Of a stretch of 52,391 nucleotides of DNA, positions 16,784 to 26,153 are shown in pieces (positions within the stretch are counted from its first letter, which is position 1; each line of letters starts with the position of its first letter). The DNA lies in the NCBI GenBank assembly GCA_022793335.1, contig JAAWCQ010000002.1, positions 1 to 52,391 on the forward strand. Reading direction: 5' to 3'. The position numbers were made by a program, and so were the translations under genes. The notes under the pieces were generated by a model. The model did no database searches and was not told the DNA's origin. It was given only the letters and a program-made list of their open reading frames with translations. The stretch is from Clostridia bacterium (lineage in GTDB: Bacteria > Bacillota > Clostridia > Christensenellales > UBA1242).

Positions 16784-17566
16784 ATGAATGAATTTTATCT
16801 TGAAAACTCACCAATTGCATATTACATTGATGACTCAGCGAATAAGGACTGGCTGGTTTTTATTCATGCAGCGTTTGTTGACCATAGAATGTTTGCCAAG
16901 CAGTTTGAATTTTTTAAAGGTAAATATAATTTGCTTGCGGTTGATATTTTAGGGCATGGAAATTCAATTAAAGCAAGAAAAAATGACTCTATTGAAAATA
17001 TGTCACTTTGGATAAACCAAATTTTTGAAAAGCATGAAATAGAGGCTGCGCATTTTGTTGGAGTTTCGCTGGGAGCTGTCTTTATTCAAGATTTTGCCAA
17101 TAAATATGAAAATAAGGTGTTGTCGCTTTCATGCTTTGGAGGTTATGACATCAATAATTTTGACATTGAAAAACAAAAAAGCAATTCTAAAGAACAGATG
17201 AAAATGATGATGAAAGCAATTTTTTCGATTAAATGGTTTGCAAAAGCGAACAAAAAGATTTCAGCTTATAGAGCAGAGGCGCAGGAAGAATTTTATAATC
17301 TAAACATTCAGTTTAAGAAAAAATCTTTTAAGTATTTGGCAAAACTGAAAAATCTTGTCAACAATCTTCCAAACAAAAAAAGACAATATAAACTGCTGGT
17401 AGGTTGTGGTCAGTATGATCTTCCTATGGAAATTGAAATAGTTGATGAATGGGCAGAAAAAGAACATTGTGAAAAAATAATCTTTCAAGACGCTGGACAT
17501 TGCGTGAATATGGATAAACCAAATGAATTTAATTCATGTTTAGAAGATTTTCTGGAGAAAATCTAA
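16784..17566 (+). CDS. Alpha/beta hydrolase
   Basis: 260 residues with the alpha/beta-hydrolase fold. Oxyanion and opening strand LVFIHAAFVDHRMF, AVDILGHGNS, nucleophile elbow GVSLGA (Ser ~94), a mobile lid (~125-185, Lys-rich), acid near VGCGQYD and His in DAGHCVNMDKP. It is probably a cytoplasmic esterase/lipase-type enzyme; the substrate is unknown. AAGGAG precedes the ATG. It is a single gene. Confidence 0.85.
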   Translation: MNEFYLENSPIAYYIDDSANKDWLVFIHAAFVDHRMFAKQFEFFKGKYNLLAVDILGHGNSIKARKNDSIENMSLWINQIFEKHEIEAAHFVGVSLGAVFIQDFANKYENKVLSLSCFGGYDINNFDIEKQKSNSKEQMKMMMKAIFSIKWFAKANKKISAYRAEAQEEFYNLNIQFKKKSFKYLAKLKNLVNNLPNKKRQYKLLVGCGQYDLPMEIEIVDEWAEKEHCEKIIFQDAGHCVNMDKPNEFNSCLEDFLEKI

Positions 17567-17725
17567 AGCGTTTTGATTTAACTAAAAGAACGTGTAAAAT
17601 TATTTAATATTATTTTAAATGCAAAGATTGCTTAGGTGCTTGCTGGTTGAGAATATATTATTTTATTAAAAATTGATGATTTAAAGAGCGTTTGAAAAAA
17701 GTTGTTTGATGAGAAAGGAGAAATT

Positions 17726-18286
17726 ATGAAGGAAACATTGTCCTTTGCCTGCCGTGAAGATTTCAGGAAATGGCTTTCAGAAAATAGTCAGTCCAGTGAG
17801 GGTGTTTGGCTTATATTTGGGAAGACGAAAGAGAATAAAACGATCAAAGCAGATGAGGCTCTTGAAGAGGCACTATGCTTTGGCTGGATTGATGGTCAAA
17901 TGCAAAAGCTTGATGACAAAGCATATATAAAATATTTTTCAATGCGCAGGACAAATAGCAAGTGGTCAGAGAAAAATAAGGCAACAGCAAAAAGACTTGA
18001 AGAGAAGGGCTTGATGACCGAGTTTGGAAGACAGAAAATAGAAGAAGCAAAGAAAAATGGACAATGGGATGCAAAAGATTCGATGACTTTTACAGAAAAA
18101 GAGATTGGCGTGTTAGAGGATAATTTAAAAACTTATGAGCCTGCCTATAGCAATTTTAAAGCAATGTCAATGTCCGTTAAAAAGACATATACAAGAGCTT
18201 ATTTTGATGCCAAAACAGAGAGCGGAAAAGCACGACGAATTGCATGGATAGTGGAAAGACTCAACAAGAATTTGAAACCAATGTAG
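17726..18286 (+). CDS. YdeI/OmpD-associated family protein
   Basis: 186 residues. The start at 17726 is preferred because AAAGGAG is eight bases upstream; eight in-frame residues before it lack a site. FRKWLSENSQSSEGVWLIFG KT, DEALEEALCFGWIDGQMQKL DD and YFSMRRTNSKWSEKN are the hallmark blocks of the YdeI family; homologues are linked with bacteriocin and peptide resistance, but the biochemistry is poorly defined. It is cytoplasmic and stands alone. Confidence 0.85.
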   Translation: MKETLSFACREDFRKWLSENSQSSEGVWLIFGKTKENKTIKADEALEEALCFGWIDGQMQKLDDKAYIKYFSMRRTNSKWSEKNKATAKRLEEKGLMTEFGRQKIEEAKKNGQWDAKDSMTFTEKEIGVLEDNLKTYEPAYSNFKAMSMSVKKTYTRAYFDAKTESGKARRIAWIVERLNKNLKPM

Positions 18287-18404
18287 GCCAAGAAACTATA
18301 GTTTCTGAAAATTAAATAATAAATACTGAAAGTTTTAAGTGGTGGAATTTAATAAAATCGCTTTAGTTAAATTTTTATTAAAATCATAAATTCTGAAAAT
18401 TAAA

Positions 18405-18436
18405 AAAACAGCATAATAATTTGCTGTTTTCTTTTA
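18405..18436 (+). terminator. Terminator downstream of the YdeI-family gene
   Basis: AAAACAGCA/TGCTGTTTT stem, then CTTTT. It lies just before the promoter of the restriction genes. Confidence 0.8.
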
Positions 18437-18443
18437 TAAACTG

Positions 18444-18472
18444 TTACAAAATCGTTTCGTTTATGCTATAAT
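18444..18472 (+). promoter_or_regulatory. Promoter of the restriction-modification operon
   Basis: TTACAA, 17 bases, TATAAT. It is 24 bases upstream of the first start codon. Confidence 0.7.
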
Positions 18473-18495
18473 CAATTTATGATTGAATTGGAGGA

Positions 18496-19455
18496 ATGGT
18501 GGGCAACAAAATTGACATTAAAGAAAACCTTATATGCCAGATTGACAAGTCAATATTAAAGATACTTTTGAAAGATCGTTCTTCAAAGAAAAATATTATT
18601 TGGGCAACAGAAATTTATCAAGATCGTGGAAGCGGTTATTTTTTTGATGACTTTATTACAATCAAATCGATTACTGGTAAAAATGAACTTATTGTGAAGC
18701 CAAGAACAGAAAAATCTAGAAAGGAACAATGTGAGAGAATTAAACAAAATGCTGAAGTTTTCACTTCCGCGTGGATTTGTAATATCCAAAACAACTTAAT
18801 AGATAATGTTTGGTTTGGAAGAAAAAATGTTTTTAATATTGAAAAAGATAAGGCGTGGGAGACCATTTCTGACAAGATTGTTTTTCCAAAAGATAAAACT
18901 TGGAAAGATTATGTAAAAGAAAATCGACTAGAAATTGCCTGTGGAGAGGCACCTTATCTTGTCAGTCGTTATGATTCAGTTTCTGGTAAACGGCTTAGTT
19001 TAAAAATAAGAATAGGCCTTCTCGATAGAAAACTTAGAGTTATAAACGAAAACACAAATGATGAAGAGGAGTGGCTTAAGTGGGTGATTATTGCTTTCAA
19101 ATCTATTTACGGTTTTGAATTGCAGGGTGATAATCTTTTAATAGCAAGAGAAAATTTACTTTTGACTTTTATGGAATATTATGCGGACAGGTTTGGAAAA
19201 GAGCCTCTCAAGGAATATGTAAAAGAGATTGCAAACATTATAGCTTGGAATATTTGGCAAATGGGTGCCCTAAACTTTGCTATACCGAATTGTTGCCAAA
19301 ACATTACCAATAAAAATGATATAGAAACTGCTTGTGAAAAAGTTTGCCAAGAATGTTTAAACAACGATAGTTGCGAGACGATTTATTGCAAGATTATGGA
19401 TTGGAATAATAAACGCTCAGTCAAATTTATTTCACTGCTTAACAAGTTTAATTAG
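18496..19455 (+). CDS. Restriction system accessory subunit ('subunit M'-like)
   Basis: A 319-residue protein with GGAGG before the ATG. The blocks NIIWATEIY, AEVFTSAWICNIQNNLID, WFGRKNVFN, CGEAPYLVSRYDSVSG, RIGLLDRKLRVINENT and GDNLLIARENLL resemble the short proteins often annotated as restriction endonuclease subunit M in clostridia. It has no complete SAM-binding motif or NPPY, so it is unlikely to methylate alone; it is probably a specificity or assembly partner of the large protein encoded ten bases downstream. Family assignment is from recall of conserved blocks. Confidence 0.7.
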   Translation: MVGNKIDIKENLICQIDKSILKILLKDRSSKKNIIWATEIYQDRGSGYFFDDFITIKSITGKNELIVKPRTEKSRKEQCERIKQNAEVFTSAWICNIQNNLIDNVWFGRKNVFNIEKDKAWETISDKIVFPKDKTWKDYVKENRLEIACGEAPYLVSRYDSVSGKRLSLKIRIGLLDRKLRVINENTNDEEEWLKWVIIAFKSIYGFELQGDNLLIARENLLLTFMEYYADRFGKEPLKEYVKEIANIIAWNIWQMGALNFAIPNCCQNITNKNDIETACEKVCQECLNNDSCETIYCKIMDWNNKRSVKFISLLNKFN

Positions 19456-19465
19456 GATGGATTAG

Positions 19466-22400
19466 ATGTTGGATGATACCTTATTAGATGGGAAAATTAT
19501 TGGACGAGTTGAGCCTTATATATATGCTTTTTCTACAAATTCAATTCCCAATTACTTGAAAGTGGGAGAAACTTATAGGCATGTATCGATAAGGCTGAAC
19601 GAATGGAAAAGATATTTCCCTGATTTAAAAAAGGAGTATGAGATAATTGCGAAAGTTGACGATTTATATTTTCGTGATTTTTCTGTGCATAATTTTTTAG
19701 AAAATGAAAAGCAAAGAAAAAGATTGCAACAAGTTGATGCCCCTCATGGTGTCTATTATTCAAGAGAATTTTTTAAAGAAGCAACAAAAGAAGATGTTGT
19801 TGAGGCTGTTGACGCAATAAAAAAAGATTTATATGACAAAACAAATAAATATACTTTTTATAATGCAGAAACTTTAAGGGCAGAATCTTTCACTTTTCCA
19901 AGAAAAGAAGTTTATAGCCCAAGACCAAATCAAGAAGCTACAATTCAAAAATTTAAGCAAGCGGTTTACAATGGAAGGAAAAATCTGTTGATGTATGCTG
20001 TGATGCGTTTTGGCAAATCTTTTACTTCAATGTGTTGTGCAGCAGAAAACAATGCAAAACTTGTGGTTGTTGTTTCAGCCAAAGCTGATGTTTTGATGGA
20101 ATGGAAGAAGGCTGTTGAAAGTCATGTGAGGTTTGCAGATTATCAGTTTTATACTAGTTGGGATTTAAAATTAAATCCAAAAGTTGTGACAGATAGGCTC
20201 GCTGAAAACAATGGTGCTGTGGTTTTTCTTACTTTACAAGACTTACAAGGTGAAGCAATAAAAGAAAAACATCAAGAAATATTTGGTCAAGAAATAGATT
20301 TGCTGATTATTGATGAAACACATTTTGGAGCGAGAGCTGAAAAGTTTGGTCAAGTTTTGAAAGACAGGGAAGAAACTAAAGACATTAGTCATAAACATGA
20401 TGAATATTTTGACATTGAGCAGGCTGAGGAAAAAATTGATAAAACATTAAAAGCAAAGGTTAAATTACACCTTTCAGGAACGCCTTATCGAATTTTGATG
20501 GGAAGTGAGTTTGAAGAAAAGGATATAATTGCCTTTTATCAATTCACAGATATAGTCAGAGAACAAGAAAAATGGGACGATGAGCATTTTGATGATATCG
20601 AGAATGAAGAAATAAACCCAGAAACTGATAAGCCATATCAGGAATTTGATAATCCATATTTTGCTTTTCCTCAAATGATAAGGTTTGCCTTTAATCCAAA
20701 TGAGTCCTCTATTAAAAAACTAAAAGAGCTTCGTGAAAAAGGGCATAGTGCTGCTTTATCGGCTCTTTTAAAGCCTTTGTCTATATGCAAAACTGCAGAC
20801 AATAAGCACAAGGAATTTGAACATAGACAAGAGATATTAGACTTGCTAGAGGTGATTGATGGATCTCAAGAAGATGATGAGGTTTTAGGTTTTTTAGATA
20901 ATGATAAAATCAAAAATGGAAAAATGTGCAGACATATAGTTATGGTTTTGCCATATTGTGCTTCTTGCGATGCAATGGAAAAGTTGATAAAAGAAAATTC
21001 GGAAAAATTTAAGAATTTAAATGAATATGAAATTATCAACATTTCTGGAGTAGACAATCAAAATCGCTATAAAGATACAAAAGATGTTAAATTCAAAATT
21101 AGTGAATGTGAGAAAAAAGATATAAAGACGCTTACATTGACTGTTAATAGAATGTTGACAGGAACGACGGTCAAAGAATGGGATACGATGATTTATCTCA
21201 AAGATACATCTTCACCACAAGACTATGATCAGGCAATTTTCCGTTTGCAAAATCAGTATGTAAATAATTTTAAAAATGAAAATGGTGATGTCATTAAATT
21301 CAACATGAAGCCACAGACGCTGCTGGTTGATTTTTCACCGTCTAGAGTTTTCTTGTTGCAAGAGAAAAAATCAGGAATTTATAATGTAAATGTTGATGAA
21401 ACTGGCAATACTAAAGTGGCAGAGAGGATGAAAGAGGAATTGAGAGTTTCGCCTATTATTTGCATAAACAAAAGAAAAATAGTTGAAGTTACGCCGACAG
21501 ATATTATGGAAAAAGTTGGAGAATATAATAAAACACGAGGTGTTGCTGAAGAAACAAATGAAATATCTGTTGACTTTAATTTGTCAAAAATAAACGAAAT
21601 AAAACGCGTAATTGAAAATGAGAATGAACTTGGCTCTAAAGCTGGTTTAACTATAAAAGCAAGCAAGGGCGAAGGTGATGATTTAGAATTCACTGAAGTT
21701 GAAAATGACGAAAATAAAAGGGACGATTTATCGAATGAAGATAATATTTTGCCTGACCAATCGGCAACTGTAGAGGGGGCTGATAAAAGCTGGGAAAAGA
21801 AATTTAGAGCCTATTATGCGAGAATATTATTTTATTCTTTTCTCACAGAAAATACAGTTATATCTTTGAACGATATCGTTGACAGTGCAAGTGAAGCTGA
21901 TAATCAAAGAATTATTAAAAATCTTGGCTTAAATATAGATGTTCTTAATTTGATGAATGAGAATATGAATAGATGGAAACTTAGAGAGCTTGATTATAAA
22001 ATTTTCAATATAAATAAGCTATCGCATGATGAAGAGCTTTCTCCTATTGAAAGATGCGCTGTGGCTGTAAATAAATTTGGCAAGTTGGGCGAAGCTGAGG
22101 TTTTGACATCAAATAAAATTTGCAATGATATGCTAAATTTAATTACAGATGAACAGCTTAAAAAGGTCGTGGACAGTGGCGAGAAATTTCTTGATATAGC
22201 AAGTAAAGCTGGTGAGTTTGCAGTTGCTTTATATCAAAGGTTGCAAAATATGGGATATAGCAATGATTTGATAGAAAACTCAATTTATTCAATTCCTACT
22301 TCAAGCATTACATACGAGTTTACTCGAAAAATTTATAAAGTGTTGGGGTTGAATGTTGAAAACATTGCTGAAAAGATTACAGCTTTTGACTTGCTTGAAT

Positions 22401-23539
22401 GCAAAAATGAGAGAAATGATAAAAATGACTTTGAAAAAGTTTCAGATCTTTTGACACAATCGAAAAGTTTTAGTGAAATAGATTTGAATTTAAATATACT
22501 GGAAGGAGATGAAAAAGTGAAATTTGGAGTAGTAGTAGGAAATCCTCCTTATCAAAAAAATGATGGTGGTGGAACAGGCTCAAGTGCTTCCGCTTTGTAT
22601 GATAAGTTTGTTTTGATTGGCAAAAAATTAAATCCAGATATTATGTCTATGATTATGAAATCAAATTGGATGACTGGCGGAAAAGGATTGACTCATTTTC
22701 GCAAAATGATTTTGACTGATAGAAAAATTCTGGCTATGACAGATTATGTTCAGTCAAGCCAATGCTTTGAAGATTCTCAAATAGATGGCGGTGTATGTTT
22801 TTTTGTTTGGAATAAAGATTATTATGGGCAGTGCGATTATACTTATATCATGGATAAAGGTTATGTTAGTCAACATAAAAGATTTTTAAATGACTATAGT
22901 GACGATATATTTATCAGGTGCTTTGAAGGTCTTGAGATTGCAAAAAAAATACAAAATAATAATTTTTCTTCTTTTACAAATTTGGTTTATTCAAGAAATA
23001 CATTTAAAATCGGTGGTGTAAAGGAAGAAGAATATAAAAATGAAAACGACGGGAATTGTTTCAGTGTTTTAAGAGTGGTTAAGAAATCAAGAGTAACCCA
23101 ATATTTAAGCAATGATACAAAAATAGCCAATAATGATTTAATAGGCAAATTTAAAGTTTTCATTTCTAAAGCAGATGGCGCGGCCGGTTTTGTTGGACTG
23201 CCAGTTAAGGCAAAAGTAATTGGAGAACCAGAGCTTGGGGATGAAAATAGCATTTGCTCTGAGACTTTTCTTGTTGTTGGTCCTTTTGATACTAGAAATG
23301 AAATAGAAAATGTTGCCAAATATATGAAAACTCAATTCTTTAGATTTTTAGTAGGGCTTATTAAGCAAAAAAATATGACAAAAGAAACCTATCAACTTGT
23401 TCCAGTGCAAGACTTTACTCAAAACTCGGATATCAATTGGCAGACTTCAATATCAGAGCTTGATGAGCAGCTTTATGAAAAATATAATTTAACTCAAGAT
23501 GAAATCAACTTTATTAAAAATATGATAAAGCCTCTTTAA
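19466..23539 (+). CDS. GIY-YIG / SF2 helicase / N6-adenine methyltransferase restriction protein
   Basis: A 1357-residue protein. Residues ~15-115 are GIY-YIG-like (YIYAF...YLKVGET, then the conserved HNFLE and SREFF positions). Residues ~145-620 are an SF2 helicase: Walker A RFGKS (K184), DETH (283-286), SGTPYR (~340) and a C-terminal RecA domain. Residues ~900-1030 contain the methyltransferase: SAM loop LDIASKAGEF (909-918) and the catalytic NPPY (N1026). The remainder is probably the target-recognition region. The architecture resembles single-chain type ISP/Eco57I-like enzymes but uses GIY-YIG in place of an Mrr-type nuclease. It would cleave unmodified foreign DNA. A structured terminator follows. 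Target site unknown. Confidence 0.85.
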   Translation: MLDDTLLDGKIIGRVEPYIYAFSTNSIPNYLKVGETYRHVSIRLNEWKRYFPDLKKEYEIIAKVDDLYFRDFSVHNFLENEKQRKRLQQVDAPHGVYYSREFFKEATKEDVVEAVDAIKKDLYDKTNKYTFYNAETLRAESFTFPRKEVYSPRPNQEATIQKFKQAVYNGRKNLLMYAVMRFGKSFTSMCCAAENNAKLVVVVSAKADVLMEWKKAVESHVRFADYQFYTSWDLKLNPKVVTDRLAENNGAVVFLTLQDLQGEAIKEKHQEIFGQEIDLLIIDETHFGARAEKFGQVLKDREETKDISHKHDEYFDIEQAEEKIDKTLKAKVKLHLSGTPYRILMGSEFEEKDIIAFYQFTDIVREQEKWDDEHFDDIENEEINPETDKPYQEFDNPYFAFPQMIRFAFNPNESSIKKLKELREKGHSAALSALLKPLSICKTADNKHKEFEHRQEILDLLEVIDGSQEDDEVLGFLDNDKIKNGKMCRHIVMVLPYCASCDAMEKLIKENSEKFKNLNEYEIINISGVDNQNRYKDTKDVKFKISECEKKDIKTLTLTVNRMLTGTTVKEWDTMIYLKDTSSPQDYDQAIFRLQNQYVNNFKNENGDVIKFNMKPQTLLVDFSPSRVFLLQEKKSGIYNVNVDETGNTKVAERMKEELRVSPIICINKRKIVEVTPTDIMEKVGEYNKTRGVAEETNEISVDFNLSKINEIKRVIENENELGSKAGLTIKASKGEGDDLEFTEVENDENKRDDLSNEDNILPDQSATVEGADKSWEKKFRAYYARILFYSFLTENTVISLNDIVDSASEADNQRIIKNLGLNIDVLNLMNENMNRWKLRELDYKIFNINKLSHDEELSPIERCAVAVNKFGKLGEAEVLTSNKICNDMLNLITDEQLKKVVDSGEKFLDIASKAGEFAVALYQRLQNMGYSNDLIENSIYSIPTSSITYEFTRKIYKVLGLNVENIAEKITAFDLLECKNERNDKNDFEKVSDLLTQSKSFSEIDLNLNILEGDEKVKFGVVVGNPPYQKNDGGGTGSSASALYDKFVLIGKKLNPDIMSMIMKSNWMTGGKGLTHFRKMILTDRKILAMTDYVQSSQCFEDSQIDGGVCFFVWNKDYYGQCDYTYIMDKGYVSQHKRFLNDYSDDIFIRCFEGLEIAKKIQNNNFSSFTNLVYSRNTFKIGGVKEEEYKNENDGNCFSVLRVVKKSRVTQYLSNDTKIANNDLIGKFKVFISKADGAAGFVGLPVKAKVIGEPELGDENSICSETFLVVGPFDTRNEIENVAKYMKTQFFRFLVGLIKQKNMTKETYQLVPVQDFTQNSDINWQTSISELDEQLYEKYNLTQDEINFIKNMIKPL

Positions 23540-23591
23540 ATAAGTTTTTGGGATGATTTTGTTGATTTTTAAATTAAGATGTGAGGTTTTG

Positions 23592-23634
23592 CAACCAATA
23601 GTTGCGGAAATTCCAACTAAAGTTGGTTGTTTTT
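23592..23634 (+). terminator. Structured terminator after the restriction operon
   Basis: The nested stem CAACCA...TGGTTG with inner AGTTG/CAACT and AACT/AGTT pairs is followed by T5. Its 3' end overlaps the next promoter. Confidence 0.6.
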
Positions 23635-23655
23635 GGGTGACTTTAATTGTATAAT
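23627..23655 (+). promoter_or_regulatory. Promoter of the XRE membrane-regulator gene
   Basis: TTGTTT, 17 bases, TATAAT, with AAAGGAG ten bases further downstream. Confidence 0.55.
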
Positions 23656-23675
23656 CGTCTTATAAAGGAGTGGTT

Positions 23676-24365
23676 ATGAATTTGAAAATCGCAGAAAAGT
23701 TTCAAGCTCATCGCAAAGCACATGGTTATTCACAAGAAGAATTGGCTGACCTTTTGAATGTTTCAAGGCAGGCTGTTTCAAAATGGGAGAGGGGTGAAGC
23801 CTCGCCTGACACCGACAATTTGATTGCGCTTGCAAAAATTTACAATATAACTATCGACCAGCTTATCAACGGTGAAAGTGAGGTGGAAGTGGTTGTTGAA
23901 GATAAGGATGAGGGCAAGGCGCAAGAAACGGCCAAAAATGAAGGTGAAGCTGAAAATGTTGAAGTCATTCAAGAAGAAGATGATGACGAAGATGACGAAA
24001 AAAAGCTTTCAGCTGGGCAAAGAGCAACCTTGGCAATTGTAGGTGGCAGTGCTTCGCTTATAATTACTATGATTTATCTCATAGTTGGATTTTGTTTTGA
24101 CCTTTGGTATCCTACATGGATTTTGTTTATGTTGATACCTGTTGTGGCAACTTTTGCTGATGCAATTGTTAAAAAAGATGTGAAGCATTTTGCTTATCCA
24201 GTTTTAGTTGCTGCCATATATGTTTTGATTGGTTTTTTGACAGGTTTGTGGCATCCTTGTTGGGCTATATTTTTGACAATTCCTGTTTATTACATCATCA
24301 TTGATGCAGTAAATAAGTGTAAAATTGATGTAAAAGCAGAAAAAGAAAAAGTAATAAAAAAATGA
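23676..24365 (+). CDS. XRE-family regulator with membrane helices
   Basis: 229 residues; the ATG at 23676 follows AAAGGAG by six bases (a GTG six bases earlier is also possible). Residues ~4-60 form an HTH_3 domain (HRKAHGYSQEELADLLNVSR QAVSKWERG, DTDNLIALAKIYNITIDQLI). An acidic linker (~70-112, Glu/Asp-rich) leads to hydrophobic segments (ATLAIVGGSASLIITMIYLI, WILFMLIPVVATFADAIV, YPVLVAAIYVLIGFLTG, IFLTIPVYYIIID). Such proteins are membrane-tethered transcription factors. It is monocistronic with a terminator and may regulate itself; its other targets are unknown. Confidence 0.85.
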   Translation: MNLKIAEKFQAHRKAHGYSQEELADLLNVSRQAVSKWERGEASPDTDNLIALAKIYNITIDQLINGESEVEVVVEDKDEGKAQETAKNEGEAENVEVIQEEDDDEDDEKKLSAGQRATLAIVGGSASLIITMIYLIVGFCFDLWYPTWILFMLIPVVATFADAIVKKDVKHFAYPVLVAAIYVLIGFLTGLWHPCWAIFLTIPVYYIIIDAVNKCKIDVKAEKEKVIKK

Positions 24366-24388
24366 AAATCATATAAATTTTAAAGAAT

Positions 24389-24426
24389 AAAGACATACTT
24401 TCAAATTAAAGAATTGTATGTCTTTT
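24389..24426 (+). terminator. Terminator of the XRE gene
   Basis: AAAGACATAC/GTATGTCTTT stem with a 17-base loop and a T-rich tail. Confidence 0.75.
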
Positions 24427-24602
24427 ATTTTGAAATGAAACAGTTTTAAAAATCTGCAAAAAGGTGGCATTGAAAATGTCTCGTTGGCATTGTCGTTTAA
24501 TTATAAAATAAATTGTAATTAAAAACGCGACAAAGCAGGCAAAATTATGCTATAATACTTTTAATTGAGTTTAAAGATTTGTTACTTTAAAGAGGGGGAT
24601 TT

Positions 24603-26117
24603 ATGAAGGTTTATATTTCGCATTCAACGAGTTTTGATTTCTTGAATGAGTTTTATTTGCCGATTAAGAATTGCAAGGATTTTGAAGATGTTCAATTCTT
24701 TTTTCCGCATGATGATAAAGAGAAAAATACAAAGGATATTATTGGCAGTTTTGATTTGGTTGTTGCGGAGGTCTCGTTTGCTTCGACTGGTCAAGGCATT
24801 GAAATTGGCTGGGCGGATATGAAAAATATTCCCTTGTTATGTATGTATAGAAAAGGCAGCAAAATCAGCTCTTCATTAAAACTTATCACAAAAAATGTGG
24901 TTGAATACTCAGATGAACAAGATATGCTAAAAAAACTTAAGTTGTTTTTGATTGAACAAAACAACAAGAAGAAAGGGGCTAAAATGCCAAGGAAAGAATT
25001 TGTCAATGAGGTTTTTAGGAAGCTGGAAGAGTCCCACATTTATCTTTATCATGACATTTCAAAAGAAGAGTTTGAAAGGCAAAAGAATGAATTTTTGGAA
25101 GGGGTGGAAGCGCTGGACGAGCTTCATTTTCAAGCAGGGATGCTGAAATTATTTGCTCTTTTTAAGGATGCACATCTTTTTTATGAGGGGTTAAGTTTAA
25201 ATTTCGTAAACGCACAGATAGCGCAGCGAGAAAGAGAATTTTATGTCGTTGACGGCGAGAAAATTTTCAAAATTGAAAAAGTCAACGGGCATGATATTGA
25301 AGAGGTTATTGAAAAAGCCAAGGCATACATACCTTATGAAGTTGAGACTTGGGCGTATAGGCAAATCGGCGTGAGATTTTTAAATTCACCGCGGGCACTT
25401 GCCATGCTTGATTTTGGCGAAGAAAATGCAGACAAGGTGGTTTATTCTTGCGAAGGCGGAAGGTTGATTGAAAGAGGCTTTCCAACAGAGGAAGAAGTGA
25501 AAAACTTCAAAAGAAAACCTCTTTATGAAAGTGATAAATTTTGCGATGGGCAAGTTTTGTATATCCGTTATCGCGCTTGCAGAAACATGGAAAATTATCC
25601 TTTCAAGCAGTTTGTTGAAGAGGTGGCGCAAAGCTGCGAAAGTTTGCCTAAAGCTTGTCTTGTGGATGTGCGAAACAACACTGGCGGAAGTGATGTTGTC
25701 ATTAGACCGCTTTGCGACTATTTAAAAGAAAACAATATAAAAACATATATGCTTATGAATGAAGCCACCTTTTCTAGCGGCACTTTTGCTCTTGCGTCAT
25801 TTAAGGAACAGCTTAATGCGACTTTGCTTGGCACAGATGCAGGTCAGCCTACAAGAGCCTACGGAAACATAAAATGGCTTGAGGTTGATGGAAAACGGTT
25901 TACGACATGCGAAAGATATTTCGAGCTTACTTCTGCGCATGATGAAAACGCGCCAGTCAAGCCTTACTGCATTATAAAAGGCTTTGATTACGCGGGTGTG
26001 ATTAAACCTGACATAGAAATCAAACTTGATTTGCAAGATTTTTACAACAAAGTGGATACTCAACTTAATGAAAGCTTGAAAATAATTGAAAATGATATTG
26101 GAAGCAAGAAAAGGTAA
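24603..26117 (+). CDS. Deoxyribosyltransferase-like domain fused to an S41-type peptidase
   Basis: 504 residues. Residues 1-~115 resemble nucleoside 2-deoxyribosyltransferases (VYISHST, DLVVAEVS, GQGIEIGWA with the catalytic-type Glu at 67, then LLCMYRKG). Residues 128-~480 are a peptidase S41/tricorn-like module: VRNNTGGS and the serine motif FSSGTFAL (Ser ~391-392), then GTDAGQPTRAYGN. At the junction M128 is preceded by AAAGGGG at start-codon spacing (ATG at 24984), so the second module may also be translated alone or was once a separate gene. It has no signal peptide, unlike most S41 proteases, so it would act in the cytoplasm. The biological role is unknown; a nucleotide-sensing or defence role is only a guess. 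Confidence 0.75.
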   Translation: MKVYISHSTSFDFLNEFYLPIKNCKDFEDVQFFFPHDDKEKNTKDIIGSFDLVVAEVSFASTGQGIEIGWADMKNIPLLCMYRKGSKISSSLKLITKNVVEYSDEQDMLKKLKLFLIEQNNKKKGAKMPRKEFVNEVFRKLEESHIYLYHDISKEEFERQKNEFLEGVEALDELHFQAGMLKLFALFKDAHLFYEGLSLNFVNAQIAQREREFYVVDGEKIFKIEKVNGHDIEEVIEKAKAYIPYEVETWAYRQIGVRFLNSPRALAMLDFGEENADKVVYSCEGGRLIERGFPTEEEVKNFKRKPLYESDKFCDGQVLYIRYRACRNMENYPFKQFVEEVAQSCESLPKACLVDVRNNTGGSDVVIRPLCDYLKENNIKTYMLMNEATFSSGTFALASFKEQLNATLLGTDAGQPTRAYGNIKWLEVDGKRFTTCERYFELTSAHDENAPVKPYCIIKGFDYAGVIKPDIEIKLDLQDFYNKVDTQLNESLKIIENDIGSKKR

Positions 26118-26153
26118 AACTTTGCTTTACATTGATTGCTTTAAGGAGATAAA

